From the NCBI RefSeq assembly GCF_014640555.1, contig NZ_BMHE01000001.1, forward strand, positions 1-64,000: 64,000 nucleotides of DNA. The letters are read 5' to 3'. Positions 8,564 to 14,766 of the stretch are shown here, in pieces. The stretch comes from Paenibacillus marchantiophytorum. GTDB lineage: Bacteria > Bacillota > Bacilli > Paenibacillales > NBRC-103111. The position numbers and the translations under genes are program-made. The notes under the pieces were generated by a model. It ran no database searches. It worked only from the letters and a program-made list of their open reading frames with translations, and was not told where the DNA came from. Each line of letters starts with the position of its first letter. Position 1 is the first letter of the stretch.

Positions 8564-10552
8564 CTAACCGATTTGAATTTGGTTGCGACCGTTATTTTTA
8601 GCTTGATAGAGCGCCATATCTGCCCGGTAGAACAGCGATTCCACACTGATCTTGTCTTCCTCCCAATTCCAATCCGAAACACCGCAGGAAACCGTTACTT
8701 GTGGATTCGTCTCGTCCATTACGCGTGAACGAATGCGTTCAGCGATACGAATTGTCTGATCCTTCGCAACTTGCGGCAGGTAAACAGCCAACTCTTCCCC
8801 ACCCCATCTAGCCGCAATATCCGAATCACGAATGCTGGTCTTGACGATTTGGCTCACTTGAATCAAGATTTTGTCCCCAACTTGATGGCCATGCGTATCA
8901 TTCACCCGCTTGAAATTATCAATGTCAACGACGATTAATGAACCGCAAAAATCCTTCTTCTGCAGCAAATTAGCCTGCTCATCCAAGTAATGACGCACAT
9001 AAAGTCCAGTCAAATTATCCGTGATGACCATCCGTTTAACTTCAGCGTGCAGCGAAGCATTCGTCATGGCAAGACCAATATGGCCTGATAACACCTGCAG
9101 CAGCTTGTAATTATCATAGGAGAAGAAATTAGGTTCGCTATGAACAACCAAAATAACCCCTTCGACTTGTCCATTCACCAGAATGGGCGAGCCAATGAGC
9201 GACCGCGAATCGGTCAACTGCATAAGCTTGGAACTGATCTTATTATTAATCATATAGTCCGAAATAATAATGGGCTCTTTGGTATTATAGATCAATCCAG
9301 AAAAACCTTGATTCAGCGAAATCGCCTCATGAAACATGGCAGGCAGATTGGTCGCTTGCACTATTAGCTTCTCACTATCCTTGTCGGTCTGAAGAATACA
9401 GCTGTAATCAGCACCGAATATGCTTAAAATCTCACTTGAAGCCGAATTGAAGATCTCATTAAGCCGCAAACTTTGATTCAACTGCTTCGTAATCTCATTG
9501 ATAAGTCGCAATTCATTAATCATCAAATTCGATTGCTCGTATAGTTTGGCATTTTCAAAAGCCGATCCTGCTGTATCTGCGAGCAAAGAGATGAATTGCA
9601 GATCAGATGCATGTATCAAATCATGCTCCGACTTCATATACAGCACCCCGTAAACACCTTGTTTCCCTGATAGTGGCGCGGCGACATTGCCTATGCTGGC
9701 CCCTGAGCGTTCCGACGTAGGCTCAAATATCACATGCCCTTCCATAAAAGCACGCGTACGGATATCATCTTCTGCATTCTGGAAATTCAAAGGCTTCACA
9801 TATAGGTTATTAGAATCATTATCCTGAGATAAGAGCAAGTCAACGTGAATATTCGGATAAAAACGATATATACAATCAATGACTTCTGTCAACACAGAGT
9901 CGACATCAATCTTAGCGTGCAGTTTCTTGGAAGCTTCAAATAGAATATCATGCTTCTTGAATTCAATTTCTCTTTGCTGATGCTGCATAAATAGCTGCTC
10001 ATACTTGCGGCGATCATCCACCGTTTGAACACAGCTTTGAAAAGAAAGTGCCAGTGTATACAACAATTGCATTAATTCTTCCGTCGATACATAAGTCTGA
10101 GACAATAGTCCCATGTAGGCGATAAGCCTGCCTTGGGAATCATAGACTGGGACGGCAGCAGCATGCGTTGATTTCAATTCAATGATTTGCATGTCATTGC
10201 CTGACATGACTTGAAGCATGGGATTCACTGCACAGCGCGCAAATGGATTGTCGCTCTGAATCGCATAGCTCCACGAAGCATTAGTGGACAAAACGCTTTC
10301 AGAAAAAGTCGTCTCATGCGAGCAAGCATTCATAACTGAAAGCTCAGTATTTACCCATAACAGGGCAGTGTGACGGGGCAGCATCGCTTGTCCAAATTGA
10401 AAAATCCAATAATCAGAAGCATCAAACAAGAGCTGCCCTGAATTGGCTTCCCCATAGGAAAAGTTGCTAGAAAGAACAAGTCCTTGCCGAAGAAACTCTT
10501 CGAAGTGCTCTGCGCGACTATGTTGTTTCATACTACGAAGCGATTCACTCAT
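8564..10552 (-). CDS. GAF-GGDEF diguanylate cyclase
   Basis: A 662-residue protein predicted to make cyclic di-GMP. The N-terminal about 170 residues form a sensor-like region of unclear family. Two GAF-type domains follow (about 195-335 and 350-490), then a GGDEF domain (about 500-660). The active loop reads GGEEL, consistent with a working cyclase. RDSD lies five residues before it, matching the RxxD inhibitory site for product feedback. No membrane helix is seen, so it should be cytosolic. AAGGAG lies upstream of the ATG, and a terminator follows. No EAL or PilZ gene is nearby, so the target is unknown. Confidence 0.9.
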   Translation of the reverse strand: MSESLRSMKQHSRAEHFEEFLRQGLVLSSNFSYGEANSGQLLFDASDYWIFQFGQAMLPRHTALLWVNTELSVMNACSHETTFSESVLSTNASWSYAIQSDNPFARCAVNPMLQVMSGNDMQIIELKSTHAAAVPVYDSQGRLIAYMGLLSQTYVSTEELMQLLYTLALSFQSCVQTVDDRRKYEQLFMQHQQREIEFKKHDILFEASKKLHAKIDVDSVLTEVIDCIYRFYPNIHVDLLLSQDNDSNNLYVKPLNFQNAEDDIRTRAFMEGHVIFEPTSERSGASIGNVAAPLSGKQGVYGVLYMKSEHDLIHASDLQFISLLADTAGSAFENAKLYEQSNLMINELRLINEITKQLNQSLRLNEIFNSASSEILSIFGADYSCILQTDKDSEKLIVQATNLPAMFHEAISLNQGFSGLIYNTKEPIIISDYMINNKISSKLMQLTDSRSLIGSPILVNGQVEGVILVVHSEPNFFSYDNYKLLQVLSGHIGLAMTNASLHAEVKRMVITDNLTGLYVRHYLDEQANLLQKKDFCGSLIVVDIDNFKRVNDTHGHQVGDKILIQVSQIVKTSIRDSDIAARWGGEELAVYLPQVAKDQTIRIAERIRSRVMDETNPQVTVSCGVSDWNWEEDKISVESLFYRADMALYQAKNNGRNQIQIG

Positions 10553-10673
10553 AGGCTCTCCTTCACTAACAAACTGTAGTCCTATTGATTCAGGCTAAAT
10601 GTTACCTCATATATCATACTATTTTTCTTTCCTGATTGCACGAATTTTTCGAATCGTCGCGCAGGATTGACAC

Positions 10674-10702
10674 TTGACACTTGCCGCTGTTTTTAATAAA
10701 AT
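10674..10702 (+). promoter_or_regulatory. Promoter of rpsD
   Basis: A sigma-A type promoter with -35 TTGACA (10674-10679), a 17-nt spacer and -10 TAAAAT (10697-10702). A second TTGACA overlaps just upstream at the wrong spacing. Confidence 0.8.
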
Positions 10703-10704
10703 TA

Positions 10705-10904
10705 GAAGTCGAGTAACAACATGATTTCGGTGAATGCCATTTGTGATCACCCTCACTGCTTTTGCTCCTGTCAAGACAGCGGCTGAACTACTCTTGTCAG
10801 GGAATCACATTATGATTCGTAAGCAAAACCAGGCACTTGTCTTCACCCTAACATTTAGCTGCTATCTACTAAACTATTTGTTAAAAAGAAGGAGTTTTTC
10901 CTAA
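10705..10904 (+). promoter_or_regulatory. Structured 5' leader of rpsD (candidate S4 autoregulatory leader)
   Basis: About 200 nt of untranslated leader separate the promoter from rpsD. A long-range helix is visible: TGTGAT (10742-10747) pairs with ATCACA (10804-10809), and CCTGTCAAGA (10767-10776) with TCTTGTCAGG (10792-10801) with one mismatch. In Bacillus, S4 represses its own synthesis by binding such a leader. The position and pairing fit; I could not check the consensus of the known S4 leader motif. Confidence 0.6.
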
Positions 10905-11504
10905 ATGTCACGTTATACAGGACCTAAATTCAAACTAAGCCGCCGCGTTGGTATTTCCTTGAGCGGTAACGGTAAAGACATGAAACGCCCATTCCCTCCA
11001 GGTCAACATGGCCCAGGACAACGTAAAAAAATGAGCGGTTACGGCGTTCAATTAAATGAAAAACAAAAACTTCGTCACATGTACGGTTTGAACGAGAAGC
11101 AATTCCGCAACTTGTTCGACAAAGCTTCCAAATTGAAAGGTATTTCCGGTGAGAACTTCATGATCTTGCTTGAAAGCCGTTTGGACAACTTGGTTTACCG
11201 TCTTGGTCTTTCCAACTCCCGTGCAGGCGCACGTCAATTGGTTGCTCACGGTCACGTAACTGTGAACGGCAAAAAAGTAGACATCGCTTCTTACATCGTA
11301 TCTACTGGTGACGTAATCGCGCTTCGCGAAAGAAGCAAAGGTCTTTCCGCAGTGAAAGAAGCTCTTGCTAACCGTAACTACCTGCCAACATACCTTGAGT
11401 TCAACGACGCAAGCGTAGAAGGCAAGTACATCCGTTTGCCAGAACGTTCCGAGCTTCCACAAGAAATTGACGAGAAACAAATCGTCGAGTTCTACAGCCG
11501 TTAA
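10905..11504 (+). CDS. rpsD: 30S ribosomal protein S4
   Basis: A 199-residue primary 16S rRNA-binding protein of the small subunit. Seen: the N-terminal [14 protein letters not shown], then the [12 protein letters not shown] loop, the S4 RNA-binding domain [28 protein letters not shown] written in part here only as [11 protein letters not shown] and [13 protein letters not shown], and the C-terminal [12 protein letters not shown]. It lacks the N-terminal CxxC zinc motif, so it is a C-minus paralogue, common in Firmicutes. AGGAG lies 10 nt before the ATG. Its last 19 bases recur at 14622-14640. Confidence 0.97.
   Translation: MSRYTGPKFKLSRRVGISLSGNGKDMKRPFPPGQHGPGQRKKMSGYGVQLNEKQKLRHMYGLNEKQFRNLFDKASKLKGISGENFMILLESRLDNLVYRLGLSNSRAGARQLVAHGHVTVNGKKVDIASYIVSTGDVIALRERSKGLSAVKEALANRNYLPTYLEFNDASVEGKYIRLPERSELPQEIDEKQIVEFYSR
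11486..11504 (+). repeat. 19-bp direct repeat, left copy (3' end of rpsD)
   Basis: CGAGTTCTACAGCCGTTAA, including the rpsD stop codon, recurs exactly at 14622-14640. The pair brackets 3.1 kb and looks like the attachment-site duplication left by site-specific integration into the 3' end of a conserved gene. Confidence 0.8.
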
Positions 11505-11531
11505 GAGAGCTGAGACGCAAGTTGCTACGAC

Positions 11532-11579
11532 AAAAAGCCCAAAACCCCTTGTATATAGGCGGTTTCGGGCTTTTTTTTA
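11532..11579 (+). terminator. Terminator after rpsD (left copy)
   Basis: AAAGCCC...ACC pairs with GGT...GGGCTTT around a roughly 12-nt loop, followed by eight T residues. A second, unrelated terminator follows the right copy of the rpsD end. Confidence 0.88.
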
Positions 11580-11657
11580 TTAAATCAACAATGCAAGTTA
11601 ATGCACAATAATGCGGGTAGACGCTCTTATATTTCCAAACGCTTTGTGAAAATGAAA

Positions 11658-11721
11658 CCGCCTGACGAGTCCGCCGCGGCGCGGACGAAACCTACCGGCT
11701 TATATGCCGGGACGGTCGCGG
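11658..11721 (+). ncRNA. Type I hammerhead ribozyme motif
   Basis: All elements of a hammerhead self-cleaving core are present in order. Stem I 5' strand CCGC (11658-11661); core CTGACGA (11662-11668, consensus CUGANGA); stem II GTCCGC (11669-11674), loop CGCGGC, GCGGAC (11681-11686); core GAAA (11687-11690); stem III with ACC pairing GGT at the base and CCGGC pairing GCCGG at the tip around a TTATAT loop, with a small internal loop; cleavage triplet GTC ending at 11717; stem I 3' strand GCGG (11718-11721). Predicted cleavage is after C11717. Stem I is open ended, which makes it type I. Stem I pairing beyond 4 bp is unclear, with at most a weak AACG/CGTT match farther out. Activity is inferred. 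Confidence 0.82.
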
Positions 11722-11776
11722 GTCTCCGTTACGAGATGGCCATGCATGGCTAGTCTTTACATAAATTGTTCTTTGA

Positions 11777-11802
11777 CAAATTCCCAAGCGCTTGGGAATT
11801 TG
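11777..11802. repeat. Perfect 26-bp palindrome
   Basis: Two 13-base arms, CAAATTCCCAAGC and GCTTGGGAATTTG, meet with no spacer. There is no T run after it, so it is not a typical terminator. It could be a protein-binding site for a dimer or a cruciform-forming site. Confidence 0.75.
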
Positions 11803-12027
11803 CCGAACACCTTAATGATAATTTAAATTTATTTCCATTTTTAGTTTTTATCGTTAAATAATAAATGGGCGTAGTGACACTGGGAGGTATAAACATTTCT
11901 TTTACTTTTGATGATTAAAAAAATTACAAAAGAACCTTAAATCTTTATCTCAAACAATAAATTTATCTTTGGGAGAATTGTTTAATTCGGATTTTATGGG
12001 AAACTCCTCAAACTCTCAATCGTTTAA

Positions 12028-12204
12028 GGAGTTTTAAAATCAGGAGGATTTGAAGTTCAAAGCGAAGAGGATTTCAATAACCTACAAAAAGATCTTTTTG
12101 ATAAGTATGTAGCTGAACAGATAATATTCACCGATTGGAAAGCATTTCGGTTTTATTATCAAGCCTTCATAACGGACACCTCCAAGTATTTCATATTCAA
12201 TTAA
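12028..12204 (+). pseudogene. Start-less coding remnant (about 57 codons)
   Basis: An open frame running from the codon after a TAA to a stop at 12202-12204 encodes a plausible protein-like segment with EEDFNNLQKDLFDKYVAEQ and DWKAFRFYYQAF. No ATG, GTG or TTG is available near its beginning, although a GGAGG lies inside its 5' part. It reads as the C-terminal piece of a decayed gene. I do not recognise a family. Confidence 0.4.
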
Positions 12205-12260
12205 GCAAATTACCAAATATTACTTTAATATTACATATTAAAGATTTAATTGCATTACAT

Positions 12261-12315
12261 TGGAAATTGTTATACTATAACTCTCGTAGGTAAATATAGT
12301 AAATTTTAGGAGGAA
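12261..12315 (+). promoter_or_regulatory. Duplicated promoter/leader, copy 1
   Basis: About 55 bases ahead of the first secreted-protein gene are nearly identical to 13384-13439 ahead of the second. Shared parts include a TATACT or TATATT element, TATAACTCTCGTAGG, AAATATAGTAAATTTTAGG and the GGAGG ribosome binding site. Conservation of the untranslated part suggests a common control or recent duplication. Confidence 0.7.
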
Positions 12316-12325
12316 ATAAACCGTT

Positions 12326-12781
12326 ATGATGATGAAATTTTCTAAAAAAATCCTTACAGTCGGTATTATCGCATCTTCTCTTGCTTTTTCAGCACAATCA
12401 GCATTTGCAGCTACAATTTATGAGCAGTCAAACAACGACAGTTACAACTATGCACAAGTGATCAGCCAATACGGAAATGATACAATTGTAGGTAATCTCT
12501 CCAGCTCAAGTGATAGAGACTGGTACACATTCACGACACAACCGAGTGATGCAGGTAGAAGAATCTATGTTGTTCTCAATAATCCTACTGGTTACCATGC
12601 TGATTTTGTAATGAACAAGGGAACTGGTTCTACATTTGATAAAACATGGATGTCCTTTGGAAACGATAATGTCGGCCTATATTTTACTGCTGAAGGAAGC
12701 ACAAGATACAATATCGTTATCTCACCTGCAGGAACAGATGATCCAAGTTCTAACTACTACTTAAATGTAACAATCCAATAA
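12326..12781 (+). CDS. Small secreted protein, PPC-like beta-sandwich (1)
   Basis: A 151-residue preprotein. A Sec signal peptide is clear: basic start MMMKFSKK, hydrophobic core, and an AFA-A cleavage site near residue 29. The mature part has the pattern of a pre-peptidase C-terminal (PPC) type domain: NDSYNYAQVI, IVGNLSSSSDRDWYTF, then alternating beta strands to YYLNVTIQ at the very end. There is no catalytic domain, so it is a free-standing secreted module, about 120 residues mature. It is related to the two genes downstream. The shared DAGRRIYVVLNNP pattern is closest to the third protein. Function unknown; binding to a surface or polymer is speculation. Confidence 0.8.
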   Translation: MMMKFSKKILTVGIIASSLAFSAQSAFAATIYEQSNNDSYNYAQVISQYGNDTIVGNLSSSSDRDWYTFTTQPSDAGRRIYVVLNNPTGYHADFVMNKGTGSTFDKTWMSFGNDNVGLYFTAEGSTRYNIVISPAGTDDPSSNYYLNVTIQ

Positions 12782-12796
12782 CACACTTACTTCTAG

Positions 12797-12825
12797 AGCC
12801 TCCTTACATGGAGGTTTTTTTATTT
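12797..12825 (+). terminator. Terminator after the first secreted-protein gene
   Basis: CCTCC and GGAGG pair around a TTACAT loop, followed by seven T residues. Confidence 0.8.
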
Positions 12826-13010
12826 TCCTTACTTTTGCGTCCATCATGTTCCTCAGTATTCAATCTGACCGTCGGCCACTTAAATAGATCGCGTCGCCAA
12901 TTGGAGAACCAAGTTTCAGCGTACGCCTGCGCTTCATCTAGAAACTTACAATTTTTAAATAAAGCAACCCTGACAGATCTGAAGAATCTGTCCTGAGTTC
13001 TAGCAGCCAT
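12804..13010 (-). CDS. Hypothetical small protein (68 aa), possibly a remnant
   Basis: An open frame of 68 residues beginning MAARTQDRFFRSVRVALFK and containing an aromatic-rich AETWFSNWRRDLFKWP segment with a charged tail. It overlaps the terminator of the upstream gene and has only a weak ribosome binding site. Another short frame ends 11 nt upstream. The two may be pieces of one decayed gene or of a small mobile-element gene. No family is recognised. Confidence 0.35.
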   Translation of the reverse strand: MAARTQDRFFRSVRVALFKNCKFLDEAQAYAETWFSNWRRDLFKWPTVRLNTEEHDGRKSKENKKTSM

Positions 13011-13021
13011 TTTAAAATGCC

Positions 13022-13132
13022 CTACATCAGTACTTGACTTTGGTTTAGATAAATACAGCCTAAGAGAGTGCCGACATCTGCGACCGTTCCAAGCTCAAAA
13101 CGCTTATCTCGCATATACCATGGAATGCTCAT
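13022..13132 (-). CDS. Hypothetical micro-ORF (36 aa)
   Basis: A 36-codon frame, beginning MSIPWYMRDKRFELGTVADV, with an AGGAAGG-type ribosome binding site upstream of its ATG at 13132. It ends 11 nt before the 68-residue frame on the same strand. It could be the N-terminal part of the same broken gene. No homology is recognised. Confidence 0.35.
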   Translation of the reverse strand: MSIPWYMRDKRFELGTVADVGTLLGCIYLNQSQVLM

Positions 13133-13383
13133 TATCTTATTCCTTCCTGGTTAAGTTCTTTAATATTCAGTCGATCTCCTTCAACCCTTTAACGTAGTCA
13201 AACTGCTGTTAGATTTCTACAGCATCGCCGTTAAGCAGTGGAGGTTTCTTCCCCATGACTATGATCATTTCAATACCTCATGTAGTTGATTTGAATTTTT
13301 TGTTACTATTCAGTAAAAAATAGATAAAATATATTACCATTTATTTCAATAAAATTACATTTAAAATTATTTGTTGTATTAAT
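13133..13383. other. Non-coding stretch within the insert
   Basis: No gene is visible. Positions 13213-13235 carry TTTCTACAGC, a four-base insertion, then GCCGTTAAG, which is a degenerate match to the rpsD-end repeat. ACTGCT and AGCAGT flank it as a short inverted repeat. The rest is AT-rich. Confidence 0.4.
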
Positions 13384-13439
13384 TTGGAATTCGTTATATT
13401 ATAACTCTCGTAGGAAAATATAGTAAATTTTAGGAGGAA
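13384..13439 (+). promoter_or_regulatory. Duplicated promoter/leader, copy 2
   Basis: This near-identical copy of 12261-12315 precedes the second secreted-protein gene, ending in the same AGGAGGAA ribosome binding site. The few differences are single-base changes or one-base indels. Confidence 0.7.
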
Positions 13440-13447
13440 TCACGCAG

Positions 13448-13903
13448 ATGAAGTTCAAGAAAATCACTCTAGTTTTAGCAGCAGTATCCGCATTAGCATT
13501 TGGAGCACAAAGCGCCTTTGCCCAATATGATGTCAATGAAAACCCTAATGCAAACAACTCATGGCAAGGCCCTGCTAGTGACAAAGTTGCACTTAATTAT
13601 GGCGTTCATTTTGTCGGAACTCTATCCTCTTCCAGCGATGAAGACTGGTCTACATTTACTCCACCGAATAATACAATCGGTCCCGGTTCTTATGCTGACA
13701 TAACTTTAGTATCACCTCCGGGATATAGCTATAATCTAGCAATTACTGATTCCAATGGTGGCTATGTAGCTAAGACTTGGTTACAAGACAGTGGAAATGT
13801 AGCTGTAGTACGCATTTATACAGAAGCAAATAGAACGTACTGGATTGGGGTAACTCCAGGATCTTCAATTAGTACTTGGAACTACCAACTAACAATTAAT
13901 TAA
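13448..13903 (+). CDS. Small secreted protein, PPC-like beta-sandwich (2)
   Basis: A 151-residue preprotein with a signal peptide (MKFKKITLVLAAVSALAFGA, cleavage near AFA-Q at residue 26). The mature part shares the family signature FVGTLSSSSDEDWSTFTPP and ends in WNYQLTIN, as the first protein ends in YYLNVTIQ. Sequence between is diverged, with a Gly/Pro-rich VSPPGYSYNLAITDSNGGY. The signal peptide and 5' leader are closer to gene 1 than the mature part is, as if a module were reused. GGAGG lies 10 nt before the ATG. No enzymatic motif is seen. Confidence 0.8.
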   Translation: MKFKKITLVLAAVSALAFGAQSAFAQYDVNENPNANNSWQGPASDKVALNYGVHFVGTLSSSSDEDWSTFTPPNNTIGPGSYADITLVSPPGYSYNLAITDSNGGYVAKTWLQDSGNVAVVRIYTEANRTYWIGVTPGSSISTWNYQLTIN

Positions 13904-13978
13904 TTTTATACAAGACGTCGATCATGTTGTAGTTCGAAATGTATTACTAAATTCATATATTAGGAGAGTGTGGTAACT

Positions 13979-14503
13979 ATGAAGAACAAAATTCTTTCAA
14001 TTGCTTTTGCTTCCGTTATTATGGCTAGCTTCTCTGTAAGTTCTGCTTCCGCCGCTGACCTTAATGCAAGCAAGTATAAAAATGTGACTTATGATCAATC
14101 CGTAAACATGTGTCAAAACAAAAGCAATTACTACCTGGAAAGTGAACCTAACGGAAATTTCGACTATGCAGATAATGTTTGTTTGTATGGAAATAACTAC
14201 AATTATGGAACAATAGGGTCATCTAACGATGTAGATGTGTATTCATTTAAAACAGGCCCAATGGATGCCGGAAGAACAGTTAGCGTTATATTAAATAATC
14301 CAAATGTTAAAACAGCGTCGTTTGCATTGAATAAAGAGTATGGGTCATCGTTTCCTAAAACCTATTTTGATTTTAGTGACAATAGAAGTGAAGGCGCTAC
14401 TTTTACTGCTGAGGCAAACACTAGATATAATATCTATGTTAATCCTGCAGACTCAAGCCCAGATCCATCTCAAAGATATTATGTTAGTGTTTCAATTCAA
14501 TAG
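13979..14503 (+). CDS. Small secreted protein, PPC-like beta-sandwich (3)
   Basis: A 174-residue preprotein. A signal peptide with cleavage near ASA-A is followed by an extra 30-residue N-terminal segment containing the first of two cysteines (MCQNKSNYYLESEPNGN and NVCLYGNNYNYG), which may form a disulphide. The rest matches protein 1: IGSSNDVDVYSF, DAGRTVSVILNNP, FTAEANTRYNIYVNPA, ending YYVSVSIQ. It lies 75 nt after gene 2 without an obvious terminator, so the two may be co-transcribed. ATG at 13979 is chosen because the signal peptide begins MKNKILS; a GTG three codons earlier abuts the ribosome binding site. Confidence 0.78.
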   Translation: MKNKILSIAFASVIMASFSVSSASAADLNASKYKNVTYDQSVNMCQNKSNYYLESEPNGNFDYADNVCLYGNNYNYGTIGSSNDVDVYSFKTGPMDAGRTVSVILNNPNVKTASFALNKEYGSSFPKTYFDFSDNRSEGATFTAEANTRYNIYVNPADSSPDPSQRYYVSVSIQ

Positions 14504-14621
14504 GAGATCAAACAAATCAAGTCTCAGGAAGTCTGACCTTCGGGTCAAGTGGGGCTACAATTGGGGCTAATTGATGGGCAACGCCCGCAAGCCCTTAAGT
14601 AACGGGTATTTTTGTCGCCAA
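14504..14621 (+). other. Non-coding stretch with several hairpins at the right end of the insert
   Basis: TGACC-TTCG-GGTCA forms a UUCG-capped hairpin (14534-14547), and GGGC-AAC-GCCC another (14576-14586), followed by a CCCG/CGGG pairing and a short T run. The cluster right before the rpsD-end repeat could be an RNA structure or recombinase arm sites. I cannot assign it to a known family. Confidence 0.4.
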
Positions 14622-14640
14622 CGAGTTCTACAGCCGTTAA
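14622..14640 (+). repeat. 19-bp direct repeat, right copy of the rpsD 3' end
   Basis: An exact second copy of CGAGTTCTACAGCCGTTAA. It is outside any gene here. It is followed within 10 bases by a strong terminator that may be the original rpsD terminator. Confidence 0.8.
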
Positions 14641-14648
14641 TAAAAGAT

Positions 14649-14699
14649 GAGGGTTGTCCTCAAGTAGATTCATCTACTTGGCGACAGCCCTCTTTTTTT
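14649..14699 (+). terminator. Terminator after the right rpsD-end copy
   Basis: GAGGGTTGTC and GACAGCCCTC-type arms pair (one mismatch), with an inner AAGTAGAT/ATCTACTT stem, followed by seven T residues. If the insert is removed, this hairpin would sit directly after rpsD. Confidence 0.85.
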
Positions 14700-14725
14700 C
14701 ATTGGTTCCGGCTCTGGCCCTATTT

Positions 14726-14755
14726 AATAAAGAATAAGAGTCCCTAAGGACTCCT
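14726..14755 (-). terminator. Terminator after tyrS
   Basis: On the minus strand GAGTCC-TTAG-GGACTC is extended by flanking pairs and followed by a T-rich stretch. Confidence 0.7.
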
Positions 14756-14766
14756 CTCGATTGTTC

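Larger units (their letters stand above)
11580..12260 (+). other. AT-rich non-coding stretch of the insert, holding a ribozyme motif
   Basis: No complete gene is visible across about 680 bases. The stretch holds the hammerhead motif, a 26-bp perfect palindrome, and a start-less reading frame, each listed separately. Outside the GC-rich ribozyme, the composition is markedly more AT-rich than the flanking rpsD and tyrS genes. Confidence 0.7.

Noticed and set aside
11641-11760. Cyclic di-GMP or cyclic di-AMP riboswitch in the GC-rich patch after rpsD
   Set aside because: The conserved bases of those riboswitches are not present, and the order of elements fits a hammerhead core instead.
11777-11802. 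The 26-bp palindrome as a terminator
   Set aside because: No T run on either side and no upstream gene that needs it; the rpsD terminator is at 11532-11579.
13213-13235. A certain third attachment site inside the insert
   Set aside because: The match to the rpsD-end repeat is imperfect and interrupted, so it is only reported as a weak possibility.
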